NCBI GenBank assembly: GCA_016871895.1
Contig: VHBO01000008.1
Location: 1-64,000 of the forward strand
DNA from: Gemmatimonadota bacterium
GTDB lineage: Bacteria; Gemmatimonadota; Gemmatimonadetes; Gemmatimonadales; Gemmatimonadaceae
Direction of reading: 5' to 3'
Length of the DNA stretch: 64,000 bases
The position numbers were made by a program, and so were the translations under genes. The first letter of the stretch is position 1; each line of letters opens with the position of its first letter. Under the pieces are notes generated by a model. The model saw nothing but the letters and a program-made list of their open reading frames with translations, was not told the DNA's origin and did no database searches. This document shows, piece by piece, positions 7,752-18,748 of the stretch.

Positions 7752-8795
7752 ATGCGAGCACTCACCATCGATGCGCACGGCGGACTCGACCAGCTGCGAT
7801 TCCGCGATGATCTCTCCACGCCGGCGCTCCCGGCCGCGGGTGGGGTCCGGGTGCGCCTGCGCGCCGCCGCGCTGAACCATCTCGACCTCTGGGTCGTCCG
7901 CGGCATCCCCGGTGTGGAGGTGCGGCCGGGGTGGATCCTCGGCGGGGATGGCACGGGCATCGTGGCGGAGGTGAGCCCCGACGTGACGGCCGTGGCCCCC
8001 GGGGACCGCGTGGTGATCAATCCCGGGCTCTCGTGCCGGCAGTGCGAGTTCTGCCGCGCGGGGGAGCACTCCCTCTGCGTCAGGTATCGTCTCCTCGGGG
8101 AGCATCTCCCCGGCACCTTCGCGGACGAGGTCGTGGTCCCCGCGTCGAACGTCCGGCGGATCCCCAACGGTGTGGACGATGCCGCCGCGGCCGCGTTCAC
8201 CCTCGCGACCCTCACGGCGTGGCGGATGTGCGTGACGCGGGCCCAGGTCCGCGAGGGGGACGAGGTACTCATCTGGGGGATCGGTGGGGGCGTCGCGCTC
8301 GCGGCGCTGCAGATCTGCAAGGCGCGCGGCGCGCGGGTGTGGGTGACCTCGTCGAGCGCGGAGAAGCTCGACCGGGCGCGGGCCCTCGGCGCAGATGAGT
8401 GCCTCGACCACTCGGCGGGCGACATCGGGAAGACGATCCGCGAGCGGACCGGGAAGCGTGGCGTGGACGTCGTCGTGGACTCGGTCGGGGAGCGGACGTG
8501 GGCGCAGTCGCTCGGGGCGCTCGCGCGCGGCGGGCGGCTCGTCACGTGCGGTGGCACCTCGGGGCCCGCGCTCGCGATGGATGTGCGGAAGCTCTTCTGG
8601 AACCAGTGGTCGATCCTCGGGTCGACGATGGGGAACGACGCCGAACTCGACGCGATCGTCGCAGCGTTCGTGGCCGGCCAGCTCGTGCCGCCGGTGGACG
8701 GCGTGTGGGACCTCGCGGACGGTCGGGCCGCATTCGAGCGGCTCGCGTCGGGGCGGCAGTTCGGCAAGGTCGTTCTGCGGATCGGCGATGGCTGA
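7752..8795 (+). CDS. Zinc-binding MDR dehydrogenase / quinone oxidoreductase-like
   Basis: This 347-residue member of the medium-chain dehydrogenase/reductase superfamily has an N-terminal GroES-like domain and a Rossmann domain with G-x-G-G-G-V-A near residue 177. The four structural-zinc cysteines are intact: Cys95, Cys98, Cys101 and Cys109. The catalytic-zinc cysteine of classical alcohol dehydrogenases is absent, as the segment reads N-H-L-D-L-W. The protein is therefore closer to the zinc-lobe-containing quinone oxidoreductase-like group than to a true alcohol dehydrogenase. It is divergent from sucB, and its end overlaps the next small gene. Substrate unknown. Confidence 0.88.
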   Translation: MRALTIDAHGGLDQLRFRDDLSTPALPAAGGVRVRLRAAALNHLDLWVVRGIPGVEVRPGWILGGDGTGIVAEVSPDVTAVAPGDRVVINPGLSCRQCEFCRAGEHSLCVRYRLLGEHLPGTFADEVVVPASNVRRIPNGVDDAAAAAFTLATLTAWRMCVTRAQVREGDEVLIWGIGGGVALAALQICKARGARVWVTSSSAEKLDRARALGADECLDHSAGDIGKTIRERTGKRGVDVVVDSVGERTWAQSLGALARGGRLVTCGGTSGPALAMDVRKLFWNQWSILGSTMGNDAELDAIVAAFVAGQLVPPVDGVWDLADGRAAFERLASGRQFGKVVLRIGDG

Positions 8796-9012
8796 CGCGG
8801 CCCAGTTCTCCCTGGCGGAGGAGCGCGCCGTCCGCGAGACGTACGCGCGCGATGGCCACGCGGACTGCCCGCGCTGTGCCGTGCGGATGCAGGCGAAGGC
8901 GCTGGGCGGCGGGAGCTTCGGGTTGGGCTACGCCAGGCGCCGCGAGTGGTTGCTCTGTCCCGGGTGCCATCGGAGCGTGCTCTTCGACCTCAAGCGCGGG
9001 ACGCGCAACTGA
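8788..9012 (+). CDS. Small zinc-ribbon protein
   Basis: The product is 74 residues, with Cys27-P-R-Cys30 and Cys57-P-G-Cys60 forming a zinc ribbon. The region between them is Gly-rich and basic. The ATG lies inside the last codons of the MDR dehydrogenase gene (8-base overlap), so it is probably co-translated. No enzymatic motif is present; it could bind nucleic acid or act as an accessory factor. Function unknown. Confidence 0.75.
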   Translation: MADAAQFSLAEERAVRETYARDGHADCPRCAVRMQAKALGGGSFGLGYARRREWLLCPGCHRSVLFDLKRGTRN

Positions 9013-9028
9013 GTCGAGGCGCGAACGC

Positions 9029-9034
9029 TAGATT
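9029..9034 (+). promoter_or_regulatory. -10-like hexamer TAGATT, predicted leaderless start
   Basis: The hexamer ends 7 bases before the ATG at 9042. It lies just after the stop of the zinc-ribbon gene. Confidence 0.5.
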
Positions 9035-9041
9035 ATCGCGG

Positions 9042-10121
9042 ATGAGACGCTCGTCCCTCCTCGGCCTCGTCGCCCTCTCGCTCGGGCTCTCCCTCCGCCT
9101 CGAGGCGCAGGAGCCCTCCGAGCTCCGGACACGCTTCGTGCGCGACCAGACCCTCCTCGGCCTGACCACGTACGGCCCCGCGCTCGCCGTCGCGACGGCC
9201 GACGATGCGGTGAGCTTCGTCGCTGCGTACCTCGTGATGTCGGGTGGGCTGTTCTTCGCCGCCGGTGAGGTGACGCGGCACGTGCCGATCACCGAGGGGC
9301 GTCAACTCCTGGCGACGGGCCTCTCCGTCCGCGGGGCAGGGCACGCCGTGGCGATCGCCTCGCAGTCCGGCGCCGGTGCGCGCGAGCGGGCGGCCGCGTT
9401 GCTCGTCGGCGGGATCGGTGGAACCGCGGCGGGGCTCGTGCTCGGCACCGGTGCGTCGGGGGGGCAGGCCGCGGCGACGCTCTTCGGGCACGATCTCGCC
9501 TTCGCGTCGGCGATGGCGCTCACCGTGACGACCGACCGCGACCTCTTCGACACCAAGGGTGGGGCGGAGGCGACGGCTGCCGCGGTTTGGGCGGCGTCCG
9601 GGTGGCTCGGCGCCGGACTCGGGCGCGCCTGGGCCGCGACGACGCCCGCGCGGGTCACCGTCGGGGACGTCCAGACCCTCTGGCTCGGTGCGACGATCGG
9701 CGCGACGGCGGGCGCGACCGCCGTCGCCAACGGGTCGCCGGAGCCGCAGACCGTGGCGCTCGCGATGCTCGGGGGCGCCCTCGCCGGCACCGTCGGGGCG
9801 AACTACGCGCTCGTCCGTCGGTACGACCATACGCGGGGCGAAGCGAACCTCGTCACCCTCGGCAGCGGCGCCGGTGCGCTGATGGGGCTGGGCGTCGGGC
9901 TCCTCGCGAAGGAGGAGGGCCAGCGGGACGGGGCGACGAGCCTCGCCGCCGCCACCGCCGGTGCGGCGGTGGGCGCCCTGCTGACCGCGCGCTTCGTCGA
10001 ACCCGTCCGCGATGCGGGGCGGGTCGGCGCGCTCGACCGACTCCTTCTCGACCCGTTGGCGGCCGTGGCCGCCGCGACCCGCCGCCCGGGACGTCACGCG
10101 TTCCTTTCGTACACCTTCTGA
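9042..10121 (+). CDS. Exported Gly/Ala-rich protein with glycine-zipper segments
   Basis: The 359 residues begin with a typical signal peptide ending near residue 22 (L-E-A-Q). The mature part alternates short polar segments with five or six stretches of about 18-22 small residues in which Gly recurs every third or fourth position, a glycine-zipper pattern typical of membrane-inserting or oligomerising envelope proteins. It ends in S-Y-T-F; a C-terminal aromatic is common in outer-membrane proteins. No family is recognised. The ATG was chosen because the signal peptide begins there and a TAGATT hexamer is 7 bases upstream. It is followed 7 bases later by a membrane channel-like gene. Confidence 0.75.
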   Translation: MRRSSLLGLVALSLGLSLRLEAQEPSELRTRFVRDQTLLGLTTYGPALAVATADDAVSFVAAYLVMSGGLFFAAGEVTRHVPITEGRQLLATGLSVRGAGHAVAIASQSGAGARERAAALLVGGIGGTAAGLVLGTGASGGQAAATLFGHDLAFASAMALTVTTDRDLFDTKGGAEATAAAVWAASGWLGAGLGRAWAATTPARVTVGDVQTLWLGATIGATAGATAVANGSPEPQTVALAMLGGALAGTVGANYALVRRYDHTRGEANLVTLGSGAGALMGLGVGLLAKEEGQRDGATSLAAATAGAAVGALLTARFVEPVRDAGRVGALDRLLLDPLAAVAAATRRPGRHAFLSYTF

Positions 10122-10128
10122 CCTCGTT

Positions 10129-10875
10129 ATGGACTCCTCGACCTTCCTAAGCCGACTCCTCGACAGTCTCCGCTGGCTCCTCGAGTACCTCCCCGCGATG
10201 TTCGGCGCGGCCGCGGTGATCACCATCGGCTACGCGCTCGCCAAGCTCGCGCAGCGCGCGGTGGGGCGCGTGCTGCGTCGGATGCACCTCAACGACGTGC
10301 TCAAGCGCGGTGGCATCCCCGCGCACGACCATACCGGCCAGCCGGTCAACCCGACCCGGGTGGTGGCGAACCTCATCTTCTGGCTGATCCTCTTCACGGC
10401 GATGCTCGTCGCCGCCGACGCACTCGGGATCGACTACCTCGGGCAGGTCTTCTCCGAGCTACTGAGCTACGTGCCAAGTGTGATTGCGGCGGTCGTGATC
10501 GTGATCCTCGGGATCGTGCTCGGGGATTTCGTCTCCGCGCTGATCACCGCCTCCACGCAGAACCTCGATGGCGGGCCGACCCTAGCGCGGGCGGGGAAGG
10601 GGGGCGTGATCCTGCTGGCGACTTTCATGGCACTGCAGGAGCTCGGGGTCGCGACCGACATCGTGACGACCGCTTTTGCGATCATCTTCGGGGCGCTGGC
10701 CCTCGCGCTCTCGCTCGCCTTCGGGCTGGGGAGCCGCGACCTCGCGGGCGAGGTGACGCGGCGGTGGTACGAGTCGTGGCGGACCGAGCGGGAGCGGATC
10801 GCGCGCGAGCTCGCGTCGGAGGAGCGGGCGGAGGAGGGGACGGCGCGTCCCCCGGCCGAGGGCGGCACCCCCTGA
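10129..10875 (+). CDS. Membrane protein with MscS-like conserved TM helices
   Basis: This 248-residue protein has about four hydrophobic segments (about residues 20-40, 75-95, 110-135 and 160-200) of the 'conserved TM helix' type found next to small mechanosensitive channels. Each repeats a pattern like P-(S/A)-V-I-A-A-V-x-I-x-I-x-G. It lacks the full beta domain of MscS and ends in an acidic/basic cytoplasmic tail. The ATG at 10129 was chosen because the first helix begins right after it. It follows the preceding envelope gene closely and may be co-transcribed. Channel activity is inferred only from helix similarity. Confidence 0.78.
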   Translation: MDSSTFLSRLLDSLRWLLEYLPAMFGAAAVITIGYALAKLAQRAVGRVLRRMHLNDVLKRGGIPAHDHTGQPVNPTRVVANLIFWLILFTAMLVAADALGIDYLGQVFSELLSYVPSVIAAVVIVILGIVLGDFVSALITASTQNLDGGPTLARAGKGGVILLATFMALQELGVATDIVTTAFAIIFGALALALSLAFGLGSRDLAGEVTRRWYESWRTERERIARELASEERAEEGTARPPAEGGTP

Positions 10876-10882
10876 TTTCCGA

Positions 10883-10911
10883 TTGAACCGGGGGTCCGGG
10901 GCGGGTAACTT
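10883..10911 (+). promoter_or_regulatory. gyrA promoter
   Basis: TTGAAC (10883-10888), a 17-base spacer and TAACTT (10906-10911) form a good sigma-70-type promoter about 48 bases before the gyrA ATG. Confidence 0.6.
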
Positions 10912-10942
10912 GAGGGGTCGCGTCCGAGGGGCGCGACCCCTC
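10912..10942 (+). terminator. Hairpin between the MscS-like gene and gyrA
   Basis: A perfect 11-bp stem (GAGGGGTCGCG with CGCGACCCCTC) encloses a 9-base loop and is followed by a short pyrimidine run. It directly abuts the -10 element of the gyrA promoter. It may end the upstream transcript and also fold in part at the start of the gyrA leader. Confidence 0.6.
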
Positions 10943-10959
10943 TTCTCTCCCCCGCCGCC

Positions 10960-13473
<2,514 letters not shown>

Positions 13474-13520
13474 AATGAGTGTGTGACGCCGGCGGCGCGC
13501 GAGCGCGTCGGCGCGACCCA

Positions 13521-13551
13521 CGGGGGCGGCACGGACGACGTGCCGCCCCCG
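13521..13551 (+). terminator. Terminator-like hairpin after gyrA
   Basis: A perfect 12-bp stem begins CGGGGGCGGCAC and has a 7-base loop. It lies 48 bases after the gyrA stop. No U-tract follows. Confidence 0.7.
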
Positions 13552-13559
13552 CGTCGTTG

Positions 13560-13565
13560 TAGCTT
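13560..13565 (+). promoter_or_regulatory. -10-like hexamer TAGCTT, predicted leaderless start
   Basis: The hexamer ends 6 bases before the ATG at 13572, immediately after the gyrA hairpin. Confidence 0.5.
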
Positions 13566-13571
13566 GCGAGG

Positions 13572-14510
13572 ATGCGATTCCTCCTCTGGCTCCCCTGCGC
13601 GGCAGCGCTCCTCACGGCCGGCTGTCGCGCCACCCCGCCCGGCGATCCCGACCTGACGCGCGTCGATTCCGCCGGCGTTCGGCTCCTCACTTCACGTCAC
13701 GCCGAGCGGTCGCTCGCCTGGCGGGTCGAGGAGATCGGGCTGCTCTCGGCGGCGGATGGGACTCCCTGGCGCTTTGACCGCGTGGCGCCGGACCTCGTGC
13801 AGGCGGATCGTGCTGGGCGGACGTATGTGCTCGTCGGGGATTCCGTGATCGTCCGCTTCGGGCGGGATGGCCGGTCCGACCGCGTCCTCGGGGCGCGCGG
13901 GCCTGGGGCCGGCGCCTTCCTCCGCCCCGCGAGCATCGGGACTCAGGGGGATTCGCTCGTCGTCCTCGATGCCGGGAAGGGCGCCCTCGTGCGCTTCGGG
14001 CCGTCGCTCGACCCGCTCCCGGATCGTCCGCTCGCGGGCGCGCTCCTGGGGGCCACCTGGCTCCGGTTCCGCGTCGGTGGGGTCTGGCGGTGGGCAGAGG
14101 GCGTCCTCGTCGGTGATACGATCTCCGGGGCGACGCTTGTCCCGGACGCCGCGACGCTCCGGCCCCACGCCGTCGGTCCGCGGCTCCTCGTCGCGGAGGC
14201 GACGGGCTATGTGGTACGGCTCTTCGAGGGGCCGCGACTCCTCGCGGTCCTCCGTCGCGACCCGGGGACGCCGCTCGGTCGGCTCGATGCGGTCGCGCTG
14301 CAGTCGGACGCGCATATGTACGTGCGCCGCGTCCCCGAGGGAGACACGGCCGCCGTCGTCGACGTCTTCGGTACTGACGGGGCGTACCGGGGCACCTGGG
14401 CGGACGGGGCGCTCCCCGTCGCGCTGCTCCCGAACGGCGAGCTGCTCCGTCCGCGGCCCGCGGATGACGGCGTCGGGGTGGTGATCGCGCGACTTCGGGT
14501 GGGCCGCTGA
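13572..14510 (+). CDS. Lipoprotein with beta-propeller-like repeats
   Basis: The product is 312 residues. The signal peptide ends in the lipobox L-T-A-G-C (Cys18), so the protein should be a lipid-anchored envelope protein. The mature part has repeated short strands with V-R-F-G-x-D-G-x and D-S-L-V-V-L-D patterns, like the '6-bladed beta-propeller' proteins common in Gemmatimonadota and Bacteroidota. No catalytic motif is seen. Its stop overlaps the ATG of the histidine phosphatase gene, so the two are coupled. Function unknown. Confidence 0.78.
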   Translation: MRFLLWLPCAAALLTAGCRATPPGDPDLTRVDSAGVRLLTSRHAERSLAWRVEEIGLLSAADGTPWRFDRVAPDLVQADRAGRTYVLVGDSVIVRFGRDGRSDRVLGARGPGAGAFLRPASIGTQGDSLVVLDAGKGALVRFGPSLDPLPDRPLAGALLGATWLRFRVGGVWRWAEGVLVGDTISGATLVPDAATLRPHAVGPRLLVAEATGYVVRLFEGPRLLAVLRRDPGTPLGRLDAVALQSDAHMYVRRVPEGDTAAVVDVFGTDGAYRGTWADGALPVALLPNGELLRPRPADDGVGVVIARLRVGR

Positions 14511-15064
14511 TGCGACGCCTCCTCATCCTGTTCGCGGCGGCCGTCGTTGCTGTGCCCCTCGCTGCGCAATCCTCGACCACCGTCATCGTGGTCCGGCACG
14601 CCGACAAGGCGACGCAGCCGGCTGCCGACCCGCCGCTCACCGAGGTGGGCACGGCGCGCGCGCTGGCCCTCGCCGCCGCCCTTGGCGACGCCCGCGTGAC
14701 GGTCGTCGCGCACACGCCGACCCTCCGCACCCGCGAGACCGCGCGCCCCGTCGCGGAGCGATTCGGCCTCGCCCCCACGGTGCTTCCGGCCGGCCCCGCC
14801 GCCGCACAGACCGAGGCGGTCGCCGCGCTCGTGCGCGCGCATCCGGGTGGGACGCTCGTCGTCGTCGGGCATTCGAACACCGTGCGGCGCTGGATCGCCG
14901 CCCTCGGCGGCCCGACGGCGCCCGATCTCTGCGATCACGAGTACGACGATCTCTTCACTCTGGTGATCGACGCTGCCGGGACCCGGCTGGTCCACGCGCG
15001 ATACGGCCCGCCCAACCCGGTCCCGACCACACCCTGTGAGACGATGCGGCCGGGCCGGCGATGA
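14510..15064 (+). CDS. Exported histidine phosphatase superfamily protein
   Basis: This 184-residue protein has a signal peptide (about residues 1-20, ending L-A-A-Q) and the histidine-phosphatase core. Arg29-His30 in V-V-R-H-A-D-K provides the phospho-accepting His, and a second catalytic His sits in V-V-G-H-S-N near residue 124. The usual R-H-G is R-H-A here, as in SixA-like and many exported members. It overlaps the preceding lipoprotein gene (TGATG). It is probably a periplasmic phosphomonoesterase or phosphohistidine phosphatase; the substrate is not deducible. Confidence 0.87.
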   Translation: MRRLLILFAAAVVAVPLAAQSSTTVIVVRHADKATQPAADPPLTEVGTARALALAAALGDARVTVVAHTPTLRTRETARPVAERFGLAPTVLPAGPAAAQTEAVAALVRAHPGGTLVVVGHSNTVRRWIAALGGPTAPDLCDHEYDDLFTLVIDAAGTRLVHARYGPPNPVPTTPCETMRPGRR

Positions 15065-15131
15065 TCCACGGCGGACGTCGGGCGCGCCGCTCCGCATTGC
15101 GAGGCCGTGGGCGTCGGGGGAGATTTCGCCG

Positions 15132-16127
15132 ATGCCCCTGACGACCGCGTCGAACGACCTCGTCACGTTGGATGCGCTCCGTGCGGCGGCGGCGATGCTC
15201 CACGGGGTCGCCGTGCGCACGCCGCTTCTCCCGGTCGAATCCCTCGGGGAGCGCGCCGGCGTCCCGGTGTACGTGAAGCCCGAGATGCTCCAGCGGGGCG
15301 GCGCCTTCAAGTTTCGCGGGGCGTACACCTTCATCGCCTCGCTCTCGCCGGAGGCGCGGGCCGCCGGCGTCATCACCGCGAGCTCGGGGAACCACGGCCA
15401 GGCCGTCGCGCTCGCCGCGAAGCTCTTCGGCGTCTCGGCGACGATCGTGATGCCGACCACGGTGCCGCGTGCCAAGCGTGACGGGGCGGTGCGGCTCGGT
15501 GCGCGCTGCTTCTACGCCGGCGTCACCACCCAGGAGCGCATGGAGCGCGCGCTCGAGATCCAGGCGGCGGAGGGGCTCACGATGGTGCCGCCCTACGACG
15601 ACCCGACGATCATCGCGGGGCAGGGGACGCTCGGCCTCGAGATCGCGGAGGATCTCCCGGAGGTCGGCACGGTGCTCGTCCCGATCGGCGGCGGTGGCCT
15701 GAGTTCGGGCGTCGCCGCCGCGGTGAAGTTCCTCGCGCCGCGGGCGCGGGTGATCGGTGTCGAGCCGGAGGGGGCGCCCAAGTATTCGCGCGCCCGGGCG
15801 GCCGGGGCGCCGGTGACGATCCCGGCGCACCCGGAAGGACTCGCCGACGGCCTCCTCGCGGTCCGGATCGGCGCGCGCAACTTCGACCACCTCGGCGCCT
15901 TCCTCGACGACGTGGTCACCGTCCCCGATGGTGCGCTCCCGTGCGCGGTGCAGCTCCTCCTCGACCGGATGAAGCTCGTCTGCGAGCCGAGCGGGGCGAT
16001 CACCGTCGCCGCGCTCCTCCTCGGCCTCGTGGTCGCCGAGGGGCCGACGGTCTGTGTCCTGAGCGGTGGCAACGTCGAGTGGGACGGGCTGCGCCGACTG
16101 ATCGGGGACGGGGGGATGCCGTCGTGA
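15132..16127 (+). CDS. Threonine/serine dehydratase (PLP fold type II)
   Basis: This 331-residue enzyme of the tryptophan synthase beta family deaminates Thr or Ser to 2-oxoacids, or racemises Ser. The PLP lysine is in the F-K-F-R-G-A motif near residue 59. The S-S-G-N-H-G-Q substrate loop is at about 80-86, and the phosphate-binding G-G-G-G is near 178-181. There is no C-terminal ACT domain, so it is the short, catabolic or racemase-like type. The ATG at 15132 opens directly into the family N-terminus. Its stop overlaps a GTG that starts the broken kinase gene. Confidence 0.9.
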   Translation: MPLTTASNDLVTLDALRAAAAMLHGVAVRTPLLPVESLGERAGVPVYVKPEMLQRGGAFKFRGAYTFIASLSPEARAAGVITASSGNHGQAVALAAKLFGVSATIVMPTTVPRAKRDGAVRLGARCFYAGVTTQERMERALEIQAAEGLTMVPPYDDPTIIAGQGTLGLEIAEDLPEVGTVLVPIGGGGLSSGVAAAVKFLAPRARVIGVEPEGAPKYSRARAAGAPVTIPAHPEGLADGLLAVRIGARNFDHLGAFLDDVVTVPDGALPCAVQLLLDRMKLVCEPSGAITVAALLLGLVVAEGPTVCVLSGGNVEWDGLRRLIGDGGMPS

Positions 16128-17084
16128 CGATGCGGTGTCCCTCCTGCGGCGGGGTCTATGGCGGTGACGCGCGCTTCTGCACTCAGGACGGGTCCCGGCT
16201 CGTGGCCGTCGCGATGACGGAGATCGATGCCGCGACGGCGTCCGCCGCCGACGCACCCGGCGCTCCGATCCCGACGCGCGTGATGCAGCCCGTGACCCCG
16301 GCGACCCCCGTCGGGCACGGCAACATGACGGGCCAAATCCTCGACGGCCGCTATCAGATCGTGAAGAAGGTCGGGGAGGGCGGGATGTCGTATGTCTATC
16401 TCGCCGTCGACGCGGTGACGCAGCAGCGGTTCGCAATCAAGATCCTCTCCCCGGGGCTGGCGGCCGACCCGAGTGCGATGGCGCGGCTCCGGCGCGAGGC
16501 GGAGCTCGGCGCCAAGCTCGCGCATCCGAACGTCTGCCACATCGATCGGCTCGGGGAGGCGGTGGGTGGCCTCGTGTACGTGGTGATGCCGTTCATCGAA
16601 GGGGAGATCCTCAGCGACCGGAACTACCGCGTCGGCCGGACGACGCTCGCCGACACCGTGAAGTTCATCGGGGAGATCGCGGACGGGCTGCACGTGGCGC
16701 ACGAGCTCTCGATCGTGCATCGCGACCTGAAGCCCGAGAACATCATGGTCTGCAAGGACGCCGCCGGGGATCATCCTCGGCACCCCGGAGTTCATGAGCC
16801 CCGAGCAGCTGCGCGGGAAGCCGCTCGACGCCCGCAGCGACATCTTCGCCCTCTCGCTGATGGCCTACGAGATGCTCACCGCGAAGCTCCCGTGGGAGGG
16901 GCGGAACGCGCAGGAGATGATGGTCGCGCGGCTCCGGCTGGAGCCAATCCCTGCGCGGACGCGTCGGCCCGAGCTGCCACATGGCGTGGACGCGGTGCTG
17001 CTCAAGGCGATCGCGCGGGCGCCCGAGGATCGCTACGCGACCGCGCCCGAGTTCGCGCGGGCGCTGCGGCAGGCCGCGGAGTGA
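16124..17084 (+). pseudogene. Ser/Thr protein kinase, broken by internal deletion and frameshift
   Basis: The N-terminal part reads from GTG 16124 (or ATG 16130). It has a zinc ribbon C-P-x-C ... F-C-T-x-D-G, then kinase lobe motifs G-E-G-G-M-S, the catalytic Lys in F-A-I-K-I-L, and the loop H-R-D-L-K-P-E-N. Near 16760-16770 the frame breaks. The continuation, G-T-P-E-F-M-S-P-E-Q to the end of the kinase domain, is in another frame and stops at 17084. The stretch that should link them, with the Mg-binding D-F-G and first half of the activation segment (roughly 25 residues), is absent. The missing length must be 3n+2 bases. The copy cannot make an active kinase, unless this is an assembly error. 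Downstream, the M1 peptidase GTG overlaps its stop. Confidence 0.88.
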
Positions 17085-18724
17085 TCCCGACGCGGCGCGT
17101 CGTCGCCGCGTGCGCCCTCCTCCTCGCGGTCGCGGGTGGTGGGGGGCTCCGCCCGCTCGCGGCGCAGGTGCCGGGCGTCGATGTCCTGCGGTATCGCTTC
17201 GCCATCGACCTGCCGCGGCGCGGCACCGAGATCGAGGTCCGGGCGACGCTCACCGTGGCACGGGCGCAGACGGTCCGGACGCTCCCGCTCGACCTGCTCG
17301 CCCCGATGCGGGTGACGGAGGCGGAGGTCGGGTGCGTGCGGCCGCGTCGCGTGGTCGCCGACCAAGACGAGCGCGTGGTGCGCATCCCGCTCCCGGCCGC
17401 GCGCGCTGCGCGCGACACACTCTGCGTCACGGTGCGCTATCGCGGCTCGCCCCGCGACGGACTGATCATCTCCACCGACAGCGCCGGGCGGTGGCAGGCA
17501 TTCGGTGACAACTGGCCCGACCGGGCGCGCCATTGGCTCGCGACCGTCGATCATCCGTCGGACAAGGCGCCGGTAGAGTTCGTCGTCGACGCGCCGGCGG
17601 GACGCCGAGTGGTCGCGAACGGCACGGAGCGTGGGCTCGCCTTCCTCCTCGGCGGACGGCAGCGGACCACGTGGGCGATCGACGAACCCATTCCGACGTA
17701 TCTGATGGTCATCGCCGCGGCGCCCCTCGTCGCGCATCCCCTCGGGGCGACCGCCTGTGGGGCGGGCGAAGGGGGGAGCTGTGTGCTGCAGAGCGTCTTC
17801 ACCGCGCCGGAGCAGGCGGCAGCGATGCCCGGTCGCTTCGCGGCGGCCGGGGACATCGTCCAGTACTTCGCCCGCACGGTGGGCGCGTTCCCGTATCCGC
17901 AGCTGAACCATCTGCAGAGCAGCACGCGCTTCGGTGGGATGGAGAACGCCGGGGCGATCTTCTACGCTGACCGCCTCTTCCGCTCGTCGGAAGGCGTGAG
18001 CGTCGGGCTCATCGCCCACGAGACGGCACACCAGTGGTTCGGTGATGCGGTGACCGAGCGCGAGTGGGGGCATCTCTGGCTCTCGGAGGGGTTCGCCACG
18101 TACTTCGCCGCGCTGTACACGGGCCACGCGTTCGGCGACAGCGCCTTCCAGGCCGATCGGGAGGCGATCCGTGACGCGGTGCGTCAGGGGGCGGTCACCG
18201 CGACGCGGCCCGTGCTCGACACGGCGCAGACGGAGTTGGTGCAGTTACTCAACACCAACAGCTATCAGAAGGGAGGTTTCGTCCTCCATATGCTCCGGCA
18301 AGAAGTCGGGGACCGCGCCTTCTTCGCCGCGGTACGTGCGTACCACGCCGCGCATCGGCACGGCACCGCGCTGACCGACGACCTCCGCACGGCGATGGAG
18401 CGCGAGTCGGGGCGGGACCTCCGCTGGTTCTTCGACCAGTGGCTCGCGCGTCCCGGACTCGTGGAGGGGCAGGTGACGTGGCGGCACGACGCCGAGGCGC
18501 AGACGCTCGTGGTGACCGTCGTGCAGGACGGGCGCTTCCCGCCGTATCGCTTCCCGCTGACAGTCGGCGTGACGCTCGCCGATGGGTCGCGGCGGCTCGT
18601 GACCGTTCGCGTCCCCGCGGCGCACGAGGCGAATGTCGTTGCGGACCTGCATCTCTCGCAGGCGCCGCGGGCGGTCGAGGTCGATCCGCGCGCCGACCTC
18701 CTCCACGCGCTGCGGACGTCGTGA
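17081..18724 (+). CDS. Exported M1-family metallopeptidase
   Basis: This 547-residue aminopeptidase N-like enzyme starts with a signal peptide (R-R-x-V-V-A-A-C... ending P-L-A-A-Q). It has an N-terminal beta domain, the substrate-anchoring G-G-M-E-N near residue 285, and the zinc site H-E-T-A-H (His313, Glu314, His317) followed after 18 residues by Glu336 in L-S-E-G-F. A catalytic-type tyrosine region follows. It lacks the large C-terminal domain of long M1 enzymes. The GTG start overlaps the kinase stop (GTGA). It probably removes N-terminal residues from peptides outside the cytoplasm. Confidence 0.92.
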   Translation: MIPTRRVVAACALLLAVAGGGGLRPLAAQVPGVDVLRYRFAIDLPRRGTEIEVRATLTVARAQTVRTLPLDLLAPMRVTEAEVGCVRPRRVVADQDERVVRIPLPAARAARDTLCVTVRYRGSPRDGLIISTDSAGRWQAFGDNWPDRARHWLATVDHPSDKAPVEFVVDAPAGRRVVANGTERGLAFLLGGRQRTTWAIDEPIPTYLMVIAAAPLVAHPLGATACGAGEGGSCVLQSVFTAPEQAAAMPGRFAAAGDIVQYFARTVGAFPYPQLNHLQSSTRFGGMENAGAIFYADRLFRSSEGVSVGLIAHETAHQWFGDAVTEREWGHLWLSEGFATYFAALYTGHAFGDSAFQADREAIRDAVRQGAVTATRPVLDTAQTELVQLLNTNSYQKGGFVLHMLRQEVGDRAFFAAVRAYHAAHRHGTALTDDLRTAMERESGRDLRWFFDQWLARPGLVEGQVTWRHDAEAQTLVVTVVQDGRFPPYRFPLTVGVTLADGSRRLVTVRVPAAHEANVVADLHLSQAPRAVEVDPRADLLHALRTS

Positions 18725-18748
18725 GGGTATAGCGTGCCGAGCCTGTCG

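Noticed and set aside
16124-17084. Programmed frameshift making a functional kinase
   Set aside because: Even with a frameshift, the DFG motif and half of the activation segment would still be absent, so an active kinase is not expected.
15941-18724. A single 927-residue frame that would fuse a kinase to an M1 peptidase
   Set aside because: The kinase C-terminal half lies in another frame and ends at 17084, and the peptidase has its own GTG and signal peptide at 17081. The long frame is a by-product of the kinase deletion.
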